Assembly: GCF_019423705.1 (NCBI RefSeq)
Contig: NZ_JAHZAX010000005.1
Location: 1-64,000 of the forward strand
Direction: 5' to 3'
From: Ruminococcus sp.
Lineage (GTDB): Bacteria > Bacillota > Clostridia > Oscillospirales > Ruminococcaceae
Length of the DNA stretch: 64,000 bases
Positions 7,547 through 15,662 of this stretch are shown piece after piece (position 1 is the first letter of the stretch; each line of letters opens with the position of its first letter). The notes below the pieces were generated by a model that saw only the letters and a list, made by a program, of their open reading frames with translations, had not been told where the DNA came from and did no database searches. Both the position numbers and the translations under genes were made by a program.

Positions 7547-9142
7547 TTATTTATTATCACAAGGCGCTTGCCTTGCCATAATCTTCATAGCCGCCTTTAG
7601 CCCGTCAACAGCGGCGGACATTATTCCTCCAGCATATCCAGCACCCTCGCCGCAGGGATAAAGATTATCAGCGCTCAGCGATACCATATCAGCGTTTCGT
7701 GTAATGCGCACAGGGGAGCTAGTTCTCGTCTCAGGGGCGGTGAGCATTGCGCCGCCGTCGCCAAAGCACGCCATTTTTCCAGCGAAGTTTTTCAGTCCGC
7801 TCTCGAGCATATCCGTCACGAATTTCGGGAAAACTTCACGAAGCTCCACCGCCTCGCAGCCAAGACTGTAACTCTGTCTGACTGTTCCCTCAAGGCTTGG
7901 CAAACCGCTGAGAAAACCCGAAACTGTCGTGCCTGCGCCCTTGTATGAGCCCGTCAGCTTGTAAGCCTTGCGCTCAATGCTCCTCGCAAATTCCACGCCG
8001 TCAAGGGGCTTGTCGCCGAAATCTCTCGGCGTCACCGCAACCACCACCGCTGCGTTTGCGTTCTCGCCGTCACGGGCAAATTCGCTCATTCCGTTGGTGA
8101 CAGTTCCGCCCATCTCCGAAGCCGACGGCACCACAGTTCCACCAGGACACATACAAAATGTGTAAACGCCACGTCCGTTCTTGTCACGCCAAGAAAGCTG
8201 ATATTCACCCTTCGGCAGCAGGGGATTGCCGGCGTGCTCGCCGTAAAGGCTCTTGTCAACGTCCGCTTGCTTGTGCTCAATTCTCGCACCAACGGAAAAC
8301 GGCTTTGCCTCCATAAAAATATTCTTGCGGTGCAAAAGCTCGAAAGTGTCTCTCGCCGAATGTCCTATTGCCAGTATCACCGCAGAGACTTTCTCCTCCT
8401 TGCCACCGGCGCAAATGCTGGCTATCCTGTCATTATCAAGCTTCAAATCGGTAAGTGCGCAGTCGAACCGCACCTCGCCGCCAAAATCGATAATGCGCTT
8501 TCTAATGGCAGTCACGATGTTGCGCAGATTGTCCGTGCCGATGTGTGGTTTTGCCTTTGTGAGGATCTCGCTGGGCGCACCGAAATCAACGAACCGCTCA
8601 AGAACATATCGGCAAAGTGGGTCTTTTATTCGTGTGGTAAGCTTGCCATCGGAAAAAGTTCCAGCGCCGCCCTCTCCGAACTGAACATTGCATTGCGGGT
8701 CAAGCTCACCCGTCAGCCAGAATTTCTGCACCGCCGCCGTCCGCTTGTCCATTGCGCTGCCACGCTCCAAAACTATCGGCTTGTAACCCTGCTCCGCCAA
8801 CGCAAGCCCTGCGAACATTCCCGCAGGCCCGAACCCTGCGATAACAACACGCCCTTCAGCTTTTTTGGACGATATAACAGGCGCAAAGCCGCTTGGCTCA
8901 ACATAGGTCAGCGACTGATTTTTTGCGCAAAGCTTCTTCTCAAGTTCGGCGCTGTCAAGTTCCGCAAACACCGAATGAACAAAGTGAATGTCGCTGCGCT
9001 TGCGTGCGTCAAGGGAAGTCTTGTGTATCTGACTGTTTTTGACGTGCCCAGCCCCAGAGCCAAGCTTTTTCATCGCCGCCGAGATTATCTCCTGCCCCTG
9101 CGCCCCAAGGGTCGATCTTATCTGATTTACTATAATTGGCAT
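7547..9142 (-). CDS. FAD-dependent dehydrogenase of the COG2509 family
   Basis: 531 residues. An N-terminal region of about 95 residues precedes a Rossmann FAD-binding domain with VVIAGFGPAGMFAGLALAEQ (about 96-115) and the acidic end of strand 2, VLERG. The family signature CNVQFGEGGAGTFSDGKLTT follows near 150-170, and the C-terminus closes with a second FAD contact, LYPCGEGAGYAGGIMSAA. Such proteins are widespread in Clostridia and usually annotated as NAD(P)/FAD-dependent oxidoreductases of unknown substrate. The ATG at 9142 follows AGGAGGACTTT. The gene lies downstream of cdaA-cdaR on the same strand but is separated from it by a terminator at 9164, so it is probably an independent unit. 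Confidence 0.85.
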   Translation of the reverse strand: MPIIVNQIRSTLGAQGQEIISAAMKKLGSGAGHVKNSQIHKTSLDARKRSDIHFVHSVFAELDSAELEKKLCAKNQSLTYVEPSGFAPVISSKKAEGRVVIAGFGPAGMFAGLALAEQGYKPIVLERGSAMDKRTAAVQKFWLTGELDPQCNVQFGEGGAGTFSDGKLTTRIKDPLCRYVLERFVDFGAPSEILTKAKPHIGTDNLRNIVTAIRKRIIDFGGEVRFDCALTDLKLDNDRIASICAGGKEEKVSAVILAIGHSARDTFELLHRKNIFMEAKPFSVGARIEHKQADVDKSLYGEHAGNPLLPKGEYQLSWRDKNGRGVYTFCMCPGGTVVPSASEMGGTVTNGMSEFARDGENANAAVVVAVTPRDFGDKPLDGVEFARSIERKAYKLTGSYKGAGTTVSGFLSGLPSLEGTVRQSYSLGCEAVELREVFPKFVTDMLESGLKNFAGKMACFGDGGAMLTAPETRTSSPVRITRNADMVSLSADNLYPCGEGAGYAGGIMSAAVDGLKAAMKIMARQAPCDNK

Positions 9143-9163
9143 AAAGTCCTCCTGTGTTTTTAC

Positions 9164-9194
9164 CGAAAAATAGGGACGAAAACTCGTCCCTATT
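9164..9194 (-). terminator. rho-independent terminator after cdaR
   Basis: On the minus strand ATAGGGACGA pairs with TCGTCCCTAT and is followed by TTTT. It closes the cdaA-cdaR unit. Confidence 0.75.
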
Positions 9195-9205
9195 TGTATG
9201 CGTTT

Positions 9206-10480
9206 TTATGAATCTGCCACAACGACCTGAATTTCATTGTTGCCATAGCCCCAAACGTTGTTGTAAGTCGGCGAATAGATTATTGCCTGCCTTGCATATG
9301 AGCCGGAATCGATAATGTCACTAAGGTCGATCTGAGCGTAAAGATCATCGTCCGAAAGCTTGTTTATAATGTCCTCAGGGCCGTAAACACGAACATTTGA
9401 AAGCTTCTTGGTCTCAACGGTGGTCTTTTTGCCGCTGGGCTTGCCCTTGACCACGATGTGATCTGAGGTGATAGAAAATTCCTTGTATGTGTAACCCGTC
9501 GGGTCAAATGTCACCTTCACCTGCTCATCGCCGTTCATATTGATCTCACCGGCGTTCAGCGGTATCTTGAAGCTGAAACTCTTGTCAAGGTCAATGTCGC
9601 TGAGGTCGATCGTTCCAACGTGGAGGACTTCCTTGTCCGAATCGTCAAGGTTCGGCGAAACAACGGATATCTCCGTCTCCGAAAGCTTCATCGGCAGGGA
9701 ACTAACGTCAAAGCTGTCAAGGCAGTTTGTGATATCAACTTTAAGCTCCGCCGTCTTTTTCTTAAACACAACGAAGTTCACGTCAACGGACTTTGCGTCC
9801 TTTATCTCGAGCTTTGAGCTGTCCACAACGTTGTCGTCATCGTCATAGAATACGATATCCTGCGTGTTTATGGTGGTGTCTTCCGTGATCTTCTTTGACT
9901 TTGATATCTGCGCCACAGCCTTGCTGATGCTGTCAAGCTCGTTTTTCGGACCTTCAACAGTTATCTCGCTAGGCGTAACGTTTGTGTCCTTGAGGATATA
10001 GCCTTCCTCTGCGCTTATGAGCGGCGCTTCTGCGGAAAGCGGAACAGTCTTTGTTGTAAGCCTGTCAAAATCCACCGATACCGTGTCAGGGGTAACAGAA
10101 ACCACAGTCACTTTGTCGGTCGAATGTGTGGACTTGACCTCAATGTCAAGATCGTAAGTGCCTTCTTTTGTAACGCCGTCAAGATTGACGCTCGCCACAA
10201 GGTCGGAAGCCGTGTATCCGCCTATCTCATAGTTCATACCCTTGATCTCAACGTCAACGGAAATATCCTTGTAATTGAGCGCCGAAAGCCCCTTGTCCTG
10301 AGCGGCCGTTCCGTCAAGAGAGAACACAACGGGCACGTTTGTGATAGTCTTGTTTATTGTAGGATACTGAGTGATCGAAAGTGCGAACCAGATTATCACG
10401 GCAATGATTATCGAAAGTATCCTAAGTCCGAAATCTGCGCCGTGCTTTCTTTCTTTTTTTGTCTTCTTTACTTTTTCCAT
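9206..10480 (-). CDS. cdaR: CdaA regulatory protein CdaR (YbbR domains)
   Basis: 424 residues. A short basic, KK-rich N-terminus leads into one membrane helix (about residues 18-35, LRILSIIIAVIIWFALS). The rest is an extracellular series of about four YbbR repeats recognisable by the recurring pattern of a beta-rich unit ending V(T/S)V.GP or V.V.G. CdaR binds the membrane diadenylate cyclase CdaA and tunes c-di-AMP synthesis. The start overlaps the end of cdaA by 13 nt, so the two are translationally coupled. In many Firmicutes glmM follows in the same operon; here a terminator and an unrelated flavoprotein follow instead. Confidence 0.92.
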   Translation of the reverse strand: MEKVKKTKKERKHGADFGLRILSIIIAVIIWFALSITQYPTINKTITNVPVVFSLDGTAAQDKGLSALNYKDISVDVEIKGMNYEIGGYTASDLVASVNLDGVTKEGTYDLDIEVKSTHSTDKVTVVSVTPDTVSVDFDRLTTKTVPLSAEAPLISAEEGYILKDTNVTPSEITVEGPKNELDSISKAVAQISKSKKITEDTTINTQDIVFYDDDDNVVDSSKLEIKDAKSVDVNFVVFKKKTAELKVDITNCLDSFDVSSLPMKLSETEISVVSPNLDDSDKEVLHVGTIDLSDIDLDKSFSFKIPLNAGEINMNGDEQVKVTFDPTGYTYKEFSITSDHIVVKGKPSGKKTTVETKKLSNVRVYGPEDIINKLSDDDLYAQIDLSDIIDSGSYARQAIIYSPTYNNVWGYGNNEIQVVVADS

Positions 10481-11349
10481 TTTGAAATCACCCTTCCTGC
10501 AAAAGAATTTTCTCTAATGGAATTAGCGTCCTTCTCTGGGAGAAGTCTGTTGTCAAGAAGCTTTTTGAGAGAGTCCTTTGAATAACCTCTCGTAAGCTCG
10601 CCGTTCTCAGCCACGGAAATGTTGCCCGTCTCTTCCGATACAACAACAACGATAGCGTCCGAGTTCTCACTCATACCGATAGCCGCACGGTGTCTTGAGC
10701 CAAGCTGCTTGTTGATAAGTTCGTCCTTCTGCGGCCTCGGCAGAAAACAGCCAGCCGCAAGGATAATGCCGTCTCTTATGATAACAGCGCCGTCGTGAAG
10801 GGGCGTGTTCGGGAAAAAGATGTTGCCAAAAATAGCAGGGGAGGGGATACAGTTGAGCACCGTTCCCGTTGCGATCTGTTCGCCAAGCTTTGTCTTTCTC
10901 TCGCAGATTATAAGCGCACCTGTCTTTGTGGAAGAAAGGTTTGAAGTAGCGTCGCATATAGCGTCGATAGCCTTGCGCCAATGCTCCGTGTTATCGTCCG
11001 AGTCGCCTGAGCTGAAAAAGCTGAAGCCCCCAAGACTTGTTCGGCCAACCTTTTCAAGCACACGCCTAAGCTCAGGCTGGAAAAGAATGATAAGAGCGAT
11101 GAAGCCCCATTGGAAACAGGTCTTGAGCAAAAATCTGATAGTTTGCAGATTGAAAAAGACAGCCAGCAAATAGCAGCCGATGAGGATAAGTATACCCTTT
11201 GTGAGCTGCTGCGCCCTTGTCTCACGAATAAGCTTTATACCGTGGAATATGAGAAAGGAGAGGATAGCTATATCGACAATGTCATTAATGCCAATTGATT
11301 TAAAAACGCCCCATACAGCGTTCAAAACGTAAGCGATACCGTCCAGCAT
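10468..11349 (-). CDS. cdaA: diadenylate cyclase CdaA
   Basis: 293 residues. Three N-terminal membrane helices (about 20-95) carry a cytoplasmic DAC domain that condenses two ATP to c-di-AMP, the messenger for potassium, osmotic and cell-wall control. Catalytic motifs are intact: PLHDGAVIIRDG (DGA) near 193-204 and GSRHRAAIGMSE (RHR) near 225-236. The C-terminal tail ends in a basic stretch overlapping cdaR. A conventional length and both motifs make this a confident call. Upstream lies a 365-bp gap rich in repeats that belongs to the next minus-strand gene's 3' side. Confidence 0.95.
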   Translation of the reverse strand: MLDGIAYVLNAVWGVFKSIGINDIVDIAILSFLIFHGIKLIRETRAQQLTKGILILIGCYLLAVFFNLQTIRFLLKTCFQWGFIALIILFQPELRRVLEKVGRTSLGGFSFFSSGDSDDNTEHWRKAIDAICDATSNLSSTKTGALIICERKTKLGEQIATGTVLNCIPSPAIFGNIFFPNTPLHDGAVIIRDGIILAAGCFLPRPQKDELINKQLGSRHRAAIGMSENSDAIVVVVSEETGNISVAENGELTRGYSKDSLKKLLDNRLLPEKDANSIRENSFAGRVISKWKK

Positions 11350-11503
11350 ATTTCACACCCTTTGCAATTTATTAGTAAATGCGCCGTCAAAGCGCAAGAA
11401 TATTCACTTATAAATAGTATATCATATTTTATTAAAAAGTACAAGGGCAATAGCGAATTTTTTTTACATTTTTATTTGCCTTGCACAGCATTTTCAGAAC
11501 AAC

Positions 11504-11535
11504 AAAAAAGGACAGACCCGAAAGTCTGCCCTTAA
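11504..11535 (-). terminator. rho-independent terminator, one of two near-identical copies
   Basis: On the minus strand GGGCAGAC pairs with GTCTGTCC and runs into TTTTTT. The same hairpin, about 28 bp, recurs at 11677-11705 without the T-run; a dispersed palindromic repeat lies between the copies. The rest of the 365-bp gap (11350-11714) is A/T-rich and holds no gene. Confidence 0.65.
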
Positions 11536-11570
11536 AAATTGCTATTTTGCTTTTGCACAGTCGTATGTCA

Positions 11571-11648
11571 ACGGGCGAACGCTGTTCGCCCCTACATATA
11601 AACAGCGTATTTACGCCAATTGTAGGGGACGGCGTCCTCGACGTCCCA
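11571..11648 (+). repeat. dispersed palindromic repeat, full-length copy
   Basis: Hairpin GGGCGAAC-GCT-GTTCGCCC, then CCCCTACA (11589-11596) which pairs at distance with TGTAGGGG (11621-11628), then a second hairpin GGGACG...CGTCCC. The same three-part architecture occurs at 13677, 22824 and 62611, with shorter relatives elsewhere in the window. Confidence 0.85.
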
Positions 11649-11676
11649 CTTTTGTCGGACTTTTTCAACAAGCTGA

Positions 11677-11705
11677 AGGACAGACCCGAAAGTCTGCCCT
11701 TAAAA
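11677..11705. repeat. second copy of the 28-bp hairpin
   Basis: AGGACAGAC/GTCTGCCCT repeats the terminator at 11504-11535, including the trailing TTAAAA. It probably arose by duplication around the palindromic repeat at 11571. It lies just 3' of the short-chain dehydrogenase gene and may end its transcript, although no T-run follows. Confidence 0.6.
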
Positions 11706-11714
11706 TTCTGTTTA

Positions 11715-12473
11715 TTACAGCGTGCTGCCAAAGTCGGAAATGATTATCTGTCCCGTGATAGCCCTTGATTCGTCGCTTGCCAAAAACAGCAAAATGTTCG
11801 CAACGTCCTCAGGCATACAAGGCTGAGCCTTGAGATCATTGTGTGTCATCATTGCGCCGAACATATCCTTGTCAAGATTAGCAGCGTTCATTCCTGCAAC
11901 CATCGGCGTAACGATAGTGCCCGGGCAAACAGCGTTGAAGCGTATGTAATCCTTTTGGAATCTAAGCGCAGCGTGCTTTGTAACGCCAATTATAGCCGCC
12001 TTTGATGAAACATAAGCCGCACCGCCGCAGCCCATTGCGCCTGCAACGGAAGCCACGTTCACGACGGAAGAGCCTGCCTTCATTCTCTTTGTGGCAGCCC
12101 TCATAACCTTCATCGTGCCTTTTTGATTTGTCTCAACGATCCTGTCAAGATCCTCGTCAGTAAACCTGTCGATGGGCTTTAACCCCTCTTCAAGAATACC
12201 AGCATTGTTTATGAGAACATCTATCTTGCCGAACTTTTCCATTACGGTCTCCATAAGCTTCTCAGGATCTTCGCCCTTGGAGATATCTGTCGGTACAGCA
12301 AGAACAGTTCCGCCGGCAGCGGTTATCTCACCTGCAACATTGTCAAGCGCTTCTTTTCTTCTCGCCGTGATAACAACAGTTGCGCCCTCTGCCGCAAAAA
12401 GCTTAGCAGTTGCAGCGCCAACGCCCGAATTTCCGCCTGTGATAACGGCAACTTTACCTTTTAAACGATTCAT
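11715..12473 (-). CDS. short-chain dehydrogenase/reductase (SDR)
   Basis: 252 residues from the ATG at 12473, which follows AAGGAGGACTTTTTTAT; a longer frame reaching 12524 lacks a ribosome site. It is a classical SDR: cofactor motif TGGNSGVGAATAK (about 11-23), NNAG at about 90, catalytic Ser in NVASVAG and the YVSSK Tyr/Lys pair (about 152-156). The arginine-containing TARRKE after strand 2 suggests NADPH preference. It closely fits 3-oxoacyl-ACP reductase-like or hydroxysteroid-type dehydrogenases. The adjacent bile salt hydrolase makes a bile-acid role tempting, but the two have separate ribosome sites and a 172-bp gap with a repeat, so this remains speculation. Confidence 0.88.
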   Translation of the reverse strand: MNRLKGKVAVITGGNSGVGAATAKLFAAEGATVVITARRKEALDNVAGEITAAGGTVLAVPTDISKGEDPEKLMETVMEKFGKIDVLINNAGILEEGLKPIDRFTDEDLDRIVETNQKGTMKVMRAATKRMKAGSSVVNVASVAGAMGCGGAAYVSSKAAIIGVTKHAALRFQKDYIRFNAVCPGTIVTPMVAGMNAANLDKDMFGAMMTHNDLKAQPCMPEDVANILLFLASDESRAITGQIIISDFGSTL

Positions 12474-12588
12474 ATAAAAAAGTCCTCCTTGTCTAACTTT
12501 TATATAAGTTTTCAACTCATACAATGCAAATTATACAATATAAACATCAGTTTGTCAAGAGCAACTTTCTGATAGTGTCAACGCTCTT

Positions 12589-12625
12589 GTAGGGGCGACC
12601 TGTGGTCGCCCGCCCTCGATACGTC
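12589..12625. repeat. dispersed palindromic repeat, short variant
   Basis: GTAGGGGCGACC-TGT-GGTCGCCC is the first hairpin of the family in reverse orientation with GACC/GGTC arms. It is followed by a degenerate remnant of the second part (CCTCGATACGTC). Confidence 0.7.
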
Positions 12626-12645
12626 TGTGATATGAGAAATTCGTG

Positions 12646-13620
12646 TCAATTCTGATAATCTATCTTCTCCACCGTGAGCATAGGATACCTGTAAAGCTCG
12701 CCGCTGTCAAGTCCGACCCTGTGCATATCCACCGCCGATATCTGATGACCGTCATAAGTGGTGTAGTAATAAATGCCCTTGTCAGCGTTGCAGCAGCTTG
12801 TGTATATCGTTATCTCAAACTTGCCCTCAGCCACCTCGCAGCAGCCCCTCTGCTGATCTACCGAGCCAAGAATGTGGAAAAACTGGCTCACGCTCTCTTC
12901 CTCAGAGCTTCCCGAGCGTGAATTCATCTTCACATAAGCCGCCCTAACAAATCTCGATTGTGACGAAAGATCGCCCGGCAGACCCATTGCGCCCATTCCA
13001 CGGCTGTAAGCCGTAAGTTCCAGACCCTCGCCAAAAGTGTTTGCAGGCTGCTTGGGAGAAAGCCCCATAAAGTCTTTGAGCCTGAACATCTGCATATCAA
13101 ATGGCGGATTGTTTGTGAGCACCCCAACAGGGTCGTCATAAACCTTGATGCCCTCTTTCACCGATTCCACCACGATACATTCGTCCCTGTCCGCAATTAT
13201 CCAATGAAGCTGCCCAGCAGGCATTTGCGGACTGAACGTCGTCTTTGTAATGTTGATATTCCCGATAAGCGCCCTCGCTTCTTTCACATTTGCACACTTG
13301 CTCAGTATCCAAGGAATAAACTCAAACTGCGCCACATTGTCCTTGCCCTCGATATCGTCACGATAATAAGCATTGCCCACAAAGTTTAGCCCTGCCATGC
13401 AAAGCCCTTTCTCGTTTGCAGCGTCATAAAACAGGGGATACCCGCCGGCAACGTGTGCAACGCCTATCACCGCATAATGATCTGCGACCCTGCCCATATT
13501 AATAAAGTCCAAAGGGAACTCCCTCGGCATAATAACTATCTCCTCGCCGTAGGAGCTTTCGTAATCGAGGGTTCGTCCAAAGTAAAAATCATCAGTCTTG
13601 TATGTTGCCGCCGTGCACAT
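12646..13620 (-). CDS. choloylglycine hydrolase family protein (probable bile salt hydrolase)
   Basis: 324 residues, typical for the Ntn-hydrolase family that cuts linear amide bonds of conjugated bile salts or penicillin V. The mature protein would begin at Cys2 after loss of Met, the catalytic nucleophile. Other family residues are in place: FGRTLDYE (Arg16, Asp19), NEKGLCMAGLNF (Asn near 80), VGVLTNNPPF (Asn near 170) and SSQSRFVRAAY (Arg near 222). No signal peptide, consistent with cytoplasmic bacterial BSH. The ATG at 13620 follows GGAGGCTGATATAA. Discrimination between bile salt and penicillin V acylase activity cannot be settled by eye, but a gut anaerobe context favours BSH. Confidence 0.85.
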   Translation of the reverse strand: MCTAATYKTDDFYFGRTLDYESSYGEEIVIMPREFPLDFINMGRVADHYAVIGVAHVAGGYPLFYDAANEKGLCMAGLNFVGNAYYRDDIEGKDNVAQFEFIPWILSKCANVKEARALIGNINITKTTFSPQMPAGQLHWIIADRDECIVVESVKEGIKVYDDPVGVLTNNPPFDMQMFRLKDFMGLSPKQPANTFGEGLELTAYSRGMGAMGLPGDLSSQSRFVRAAYVKMNSRSGSSEEESVSQFFHILGSVDQQRGCCEVAEGKFEITIYTSCCNADKGIYYYTTYDGHQISAVDMHRVGLDSGELYRYPMLTVEKIDYQN

Positions 13621-13676
13621 TTATATCAGCCTCCGTTTATTTCTTGTAACAGAATGTCAAAAAGCAGCAAAATAAT

Positions 13677-13752
13677 TGGCGACCACAGGTCGCCCCTACA
13701 TAAAAATTGCTTATTTAAGCACATTGTAGGGGACGGCGTCCTCGACGTCCCA
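13677..13752 (+). repeat. dispersed palindromic repeat, full-length copy with GACC/GGTC stem
   Basis: GGCGACC-ACA-GGTCGCC, CCCCTACA/TGTAGGGG and GGGACG...CGTCCCA. The first stem differs from the 11571 copy at paired positions, so pairing is kept. It lies in the gap between divergent bile salt hydrolase and cardiolipin synthase genes; the rest of that 300-bp gap is A/T-rich and carries the promoter at 13846. Confidence 0.85.
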
Positions 13753-13845
13753 TTTGTTTGACGCTTTTTTAACAAGCTCTACTTTTATCTTTAATAATAA
13801 TATACCACTATTTCAGTATAAAATCAATACATATCTGAAAATATG

Positions 13846-13874
13846 TTGACTTATGTCAAAAATATTGCTATAAT
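13846..13874 (+). promoter_or_regulatory. consensus sigma-A promoter for cardiolipin synthase
   Basis: TTGACT (13846-13851), a 17-nt spacer and TATAAT (13869-13874), 49 nt before the proposed TTG start. Confidence 0.8.
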
Positions 13875-13922
13875 ATTTTAAAACAACAAAATGTGGCAAG
13901 CTCCAAGAAAGGAGGAACACCT

Positions 13923-15458
13923 TTGACCTGTTCCAATGTGAAGAAGATTTTTTTCAGAGTTATCGCCGTTATCGTTCCCGTTGCGGTGCAGTTTCTTTGG
14001 TATCTGTTGATACTCAAATGGCTCAGCAAAGCCGCAGGCCTGCTCACCATCGTGCTGACAGTTCTTGCATTTATTTTTGTGCTGTATATAAATACCAAGC
14101 GTGAGGAAAGCAGCTATAAGACCCTTTGGCTTATCGTTATCCTGACCCTGCCTATGCTGGGCGCAGTAATGTATATAATTTTCGGCAATAATAACACCGC
14201 CAAAAAGCTTGAAAGGAGCATTATCAAAGCCAAACTTCATATGCTCCACTATGACCTGCCCGACGGTGATAAATGCCTTGAACACCTACGCCGAGAGGAC
14301 AAGCGCTTTGCTCAGTCCGTGGCAAGAATAAGCAAAGCCACAGGCTTTCCAATGGTGAAGCTTGGCAGCGCAGAGTATTTCCCCATTGGCGAGGATATGT
14401 TCGCCGATATGTGCAAAGAGCTTGAAAAGGCTGAAAAATACATCTTCGCCGAGTATTTTATCCTGCAAAACGGCAAATTCCTCAATACAGTCGTCGATAT
14501 TATGGCAAGAAAAGCCGCCCAAGGCGTTGACGTCAGAATTATGTATGACGACCTCGGCAGCATTGCAACATACTCACTTGCCGACGCCTTAAAGCTTGGC
14601 GAAAAGGGCATAAAGTGCGTGCCCTTCAACCCGTTCCTGTTTATAAAATCCCAGCTCAACAACCGTGACCATAGAAAAATAATGGTAATAGACGGCAAAG
14701 TAGCATACAGCGGCGGAATAAATCTCTCCGATGAATATATAAACATCGGCTCAAAGTACGGCCATTGGAAGGACATCGGCTTTAAGATAACAGGCGACGG
14801 CGTAAAAAGCTATACCTATATGTTCATCGAATTTTGGAACGCTTTTTCAAACGATATTATTCCAATGGAACTTGTGAGCGACACATTTGAATCAGAATAC
14901 AGCGGCAAGACCGACGGCTACGTCCTGCCATATTATGATTCACCAATGGTCAGCGACAATGTCAGCAATACCTTTTTCTCTGAGATACTCTATGCCGCCA
15001 CAGACTATGTGTGGTTCTATACCCCATATCTTATGTTAGGCGACAGCCTTTTTGACGCCTTTATCAGAGCCGCCCAGCGTGGCGTTGACGTGCGTATCAT
15101 AATGCCTGGAATAGCTGACAAAAAGGTAGTTTTCCGCCTGTCAAGAAGCTATTACCGCCAGCTTATCGAAGCAGGCGTAAAGATTTACGAATACACTCCC
15201 GGCTTTGTCCACGCAAAGGGCTGCATATGCGATGATAAGCTTGCCGTCCTCGGCTCGGTCAATCTTGATTACAGAAGCCTTTTCCTGCATTTTGAGTGCA
15301 GTTCTATCTTCTATGACTCGTCGATCATCGACACCTTCAAGGCCGATATCCTCGACACCCAAAGCAAGTGCCGTCAGCGCACCCTAGAGGATACAAAGTC
15401 CAACCTCTTTAACCGCCTTATCGACGGAATTTTGAGGATATTCGCACCGTTGTTGTAA
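13923..15458 (+). CDS. cls: cardiolipin synthase (phospholipase D family)
   Basis: About 511 residues. Two N-terminal membrane helices (about 10-60) are followed by two PLD-type catalytic halves, each with an HKD motif: NNRDHRKIMVIDGKVAYSGG (about 255-275) and FVHAKGCICDDKLAVLGSVN (about 430-450). It joins two phosphatidylglycerol molecules to cardiolipin at the membrane. I chose the TTG at 13923 because AAAGGAGGA ends 6 nt upstream of it; a GTG at 13893 would put this ribosome site inside the coding region. It has its own consensus promoter and a strong terminator, so it is a single-gene unit. Confidence 0.93.
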   Translation: MTCSNVKKIFFRVIAVIVPVAVQFLWYLLILKWLSKAAGLLTIVLTVLAFIFVLYINTKREESSYKTLWLIVILTLPMLGAVMYIIFGNNNTAKKLERSIIKAKLHMLHYDLPDGDKCLEHLRREDKRFAQSVARISKATGFPMVKLGSAEYFPIGEDMFADMCKELEKAEKYIFAEYFILQNGKFLNTVVDIMARKAAQGVDVRIMYDDLGSIATYSLADALKLGEKGIKCVPFNPFLFIKSQLNNRDHRKIMVIDGKVAYSGGINLSDEYINIGSKYGHWKDIGFKITGDGVKSYTYMFIEFWNAFSNDIIPMELVSDTFESEYSGKTDGYVLPYYDSPMVSDNVSNTFFSEILYAATDYVWFYTPYLMLGDSLFDAFIRAAQRGVDVRIIMPGIADKKVVFRLSRSYYRQLIEAGVKIYEYTPGFVHAKGCICDDKLAVLGSVNLDYRSLFLHFECSSIFYDSSIIDTFKADILDTQSKCRQRTLEDTKSNLFNRLIDGILRIFAPLL

Positions 15459-15469
15459 GACTAAACACC

Positions 15470-15511
15470 AAAGCTGCAATTTTCGCTTATGAAAAGTTGC
15501 AGCTTTTTTTT
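15470..15511 (+). terminator. rho-independent terminator after cls
   Basis: AAGCTGCAA (15471-15479) pairs with TTGCAGCTT (15496-15504), followed by eight T. Confidence 0.85.
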
Positions 15512-15584
15512 GTACACCCCGCCCAACCCAAAACATCTCAACGCCCACTATCTTATGCACATTGCAGAAATCCCCGCACCCCCA

Positions 15585-15644
15585 TTGACAACCGCATAAA
15601 AGTATGGTAACATAACATTGTTATCAAAGATAACAGCGTTATGC
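15585..15644 (+). promoter_or_regulatory. promoter with overlapping double TetR operator
   Basis: TTGACA (15585-15590), a 17-nt spacer and TAACAT (15608-15613). Operator CATAACA-T-TGTTAT starts inside the -10 at 15611, and a second near-copy ATAACAGCGTTATG ends at 15644; together they form a larger palindrome around CAAAG. A bound repressor would block its own gene. Confidence 0.75.
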
Positions 15645-15662
15645 AGAAGGAGGGTCAGAGAA

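Noticed and set aside
8234..9211. 325-codon plus-strand frame opposite the COG2509 flavoprotein
   Set aside because: Long only because of the codon bias of the real minus-strand gene; the product has no recognisable motifs and is Arg/Leu/Cys-rich.
11432..11731. 99-codon minus-strand frame containing FKGRLSGLSF twice
   Set aside because: The repeated peptide is just the translation of the duplicated 28-bp hairpin; no ribosome site, and the frame is made of repeats.
15618..15662. Upstream TTG start for the second TetR gene
   Set aside because: It would place the operator and the AGAAGGAGG ribosome site inside the coding region; GTG at 15663 fits better.
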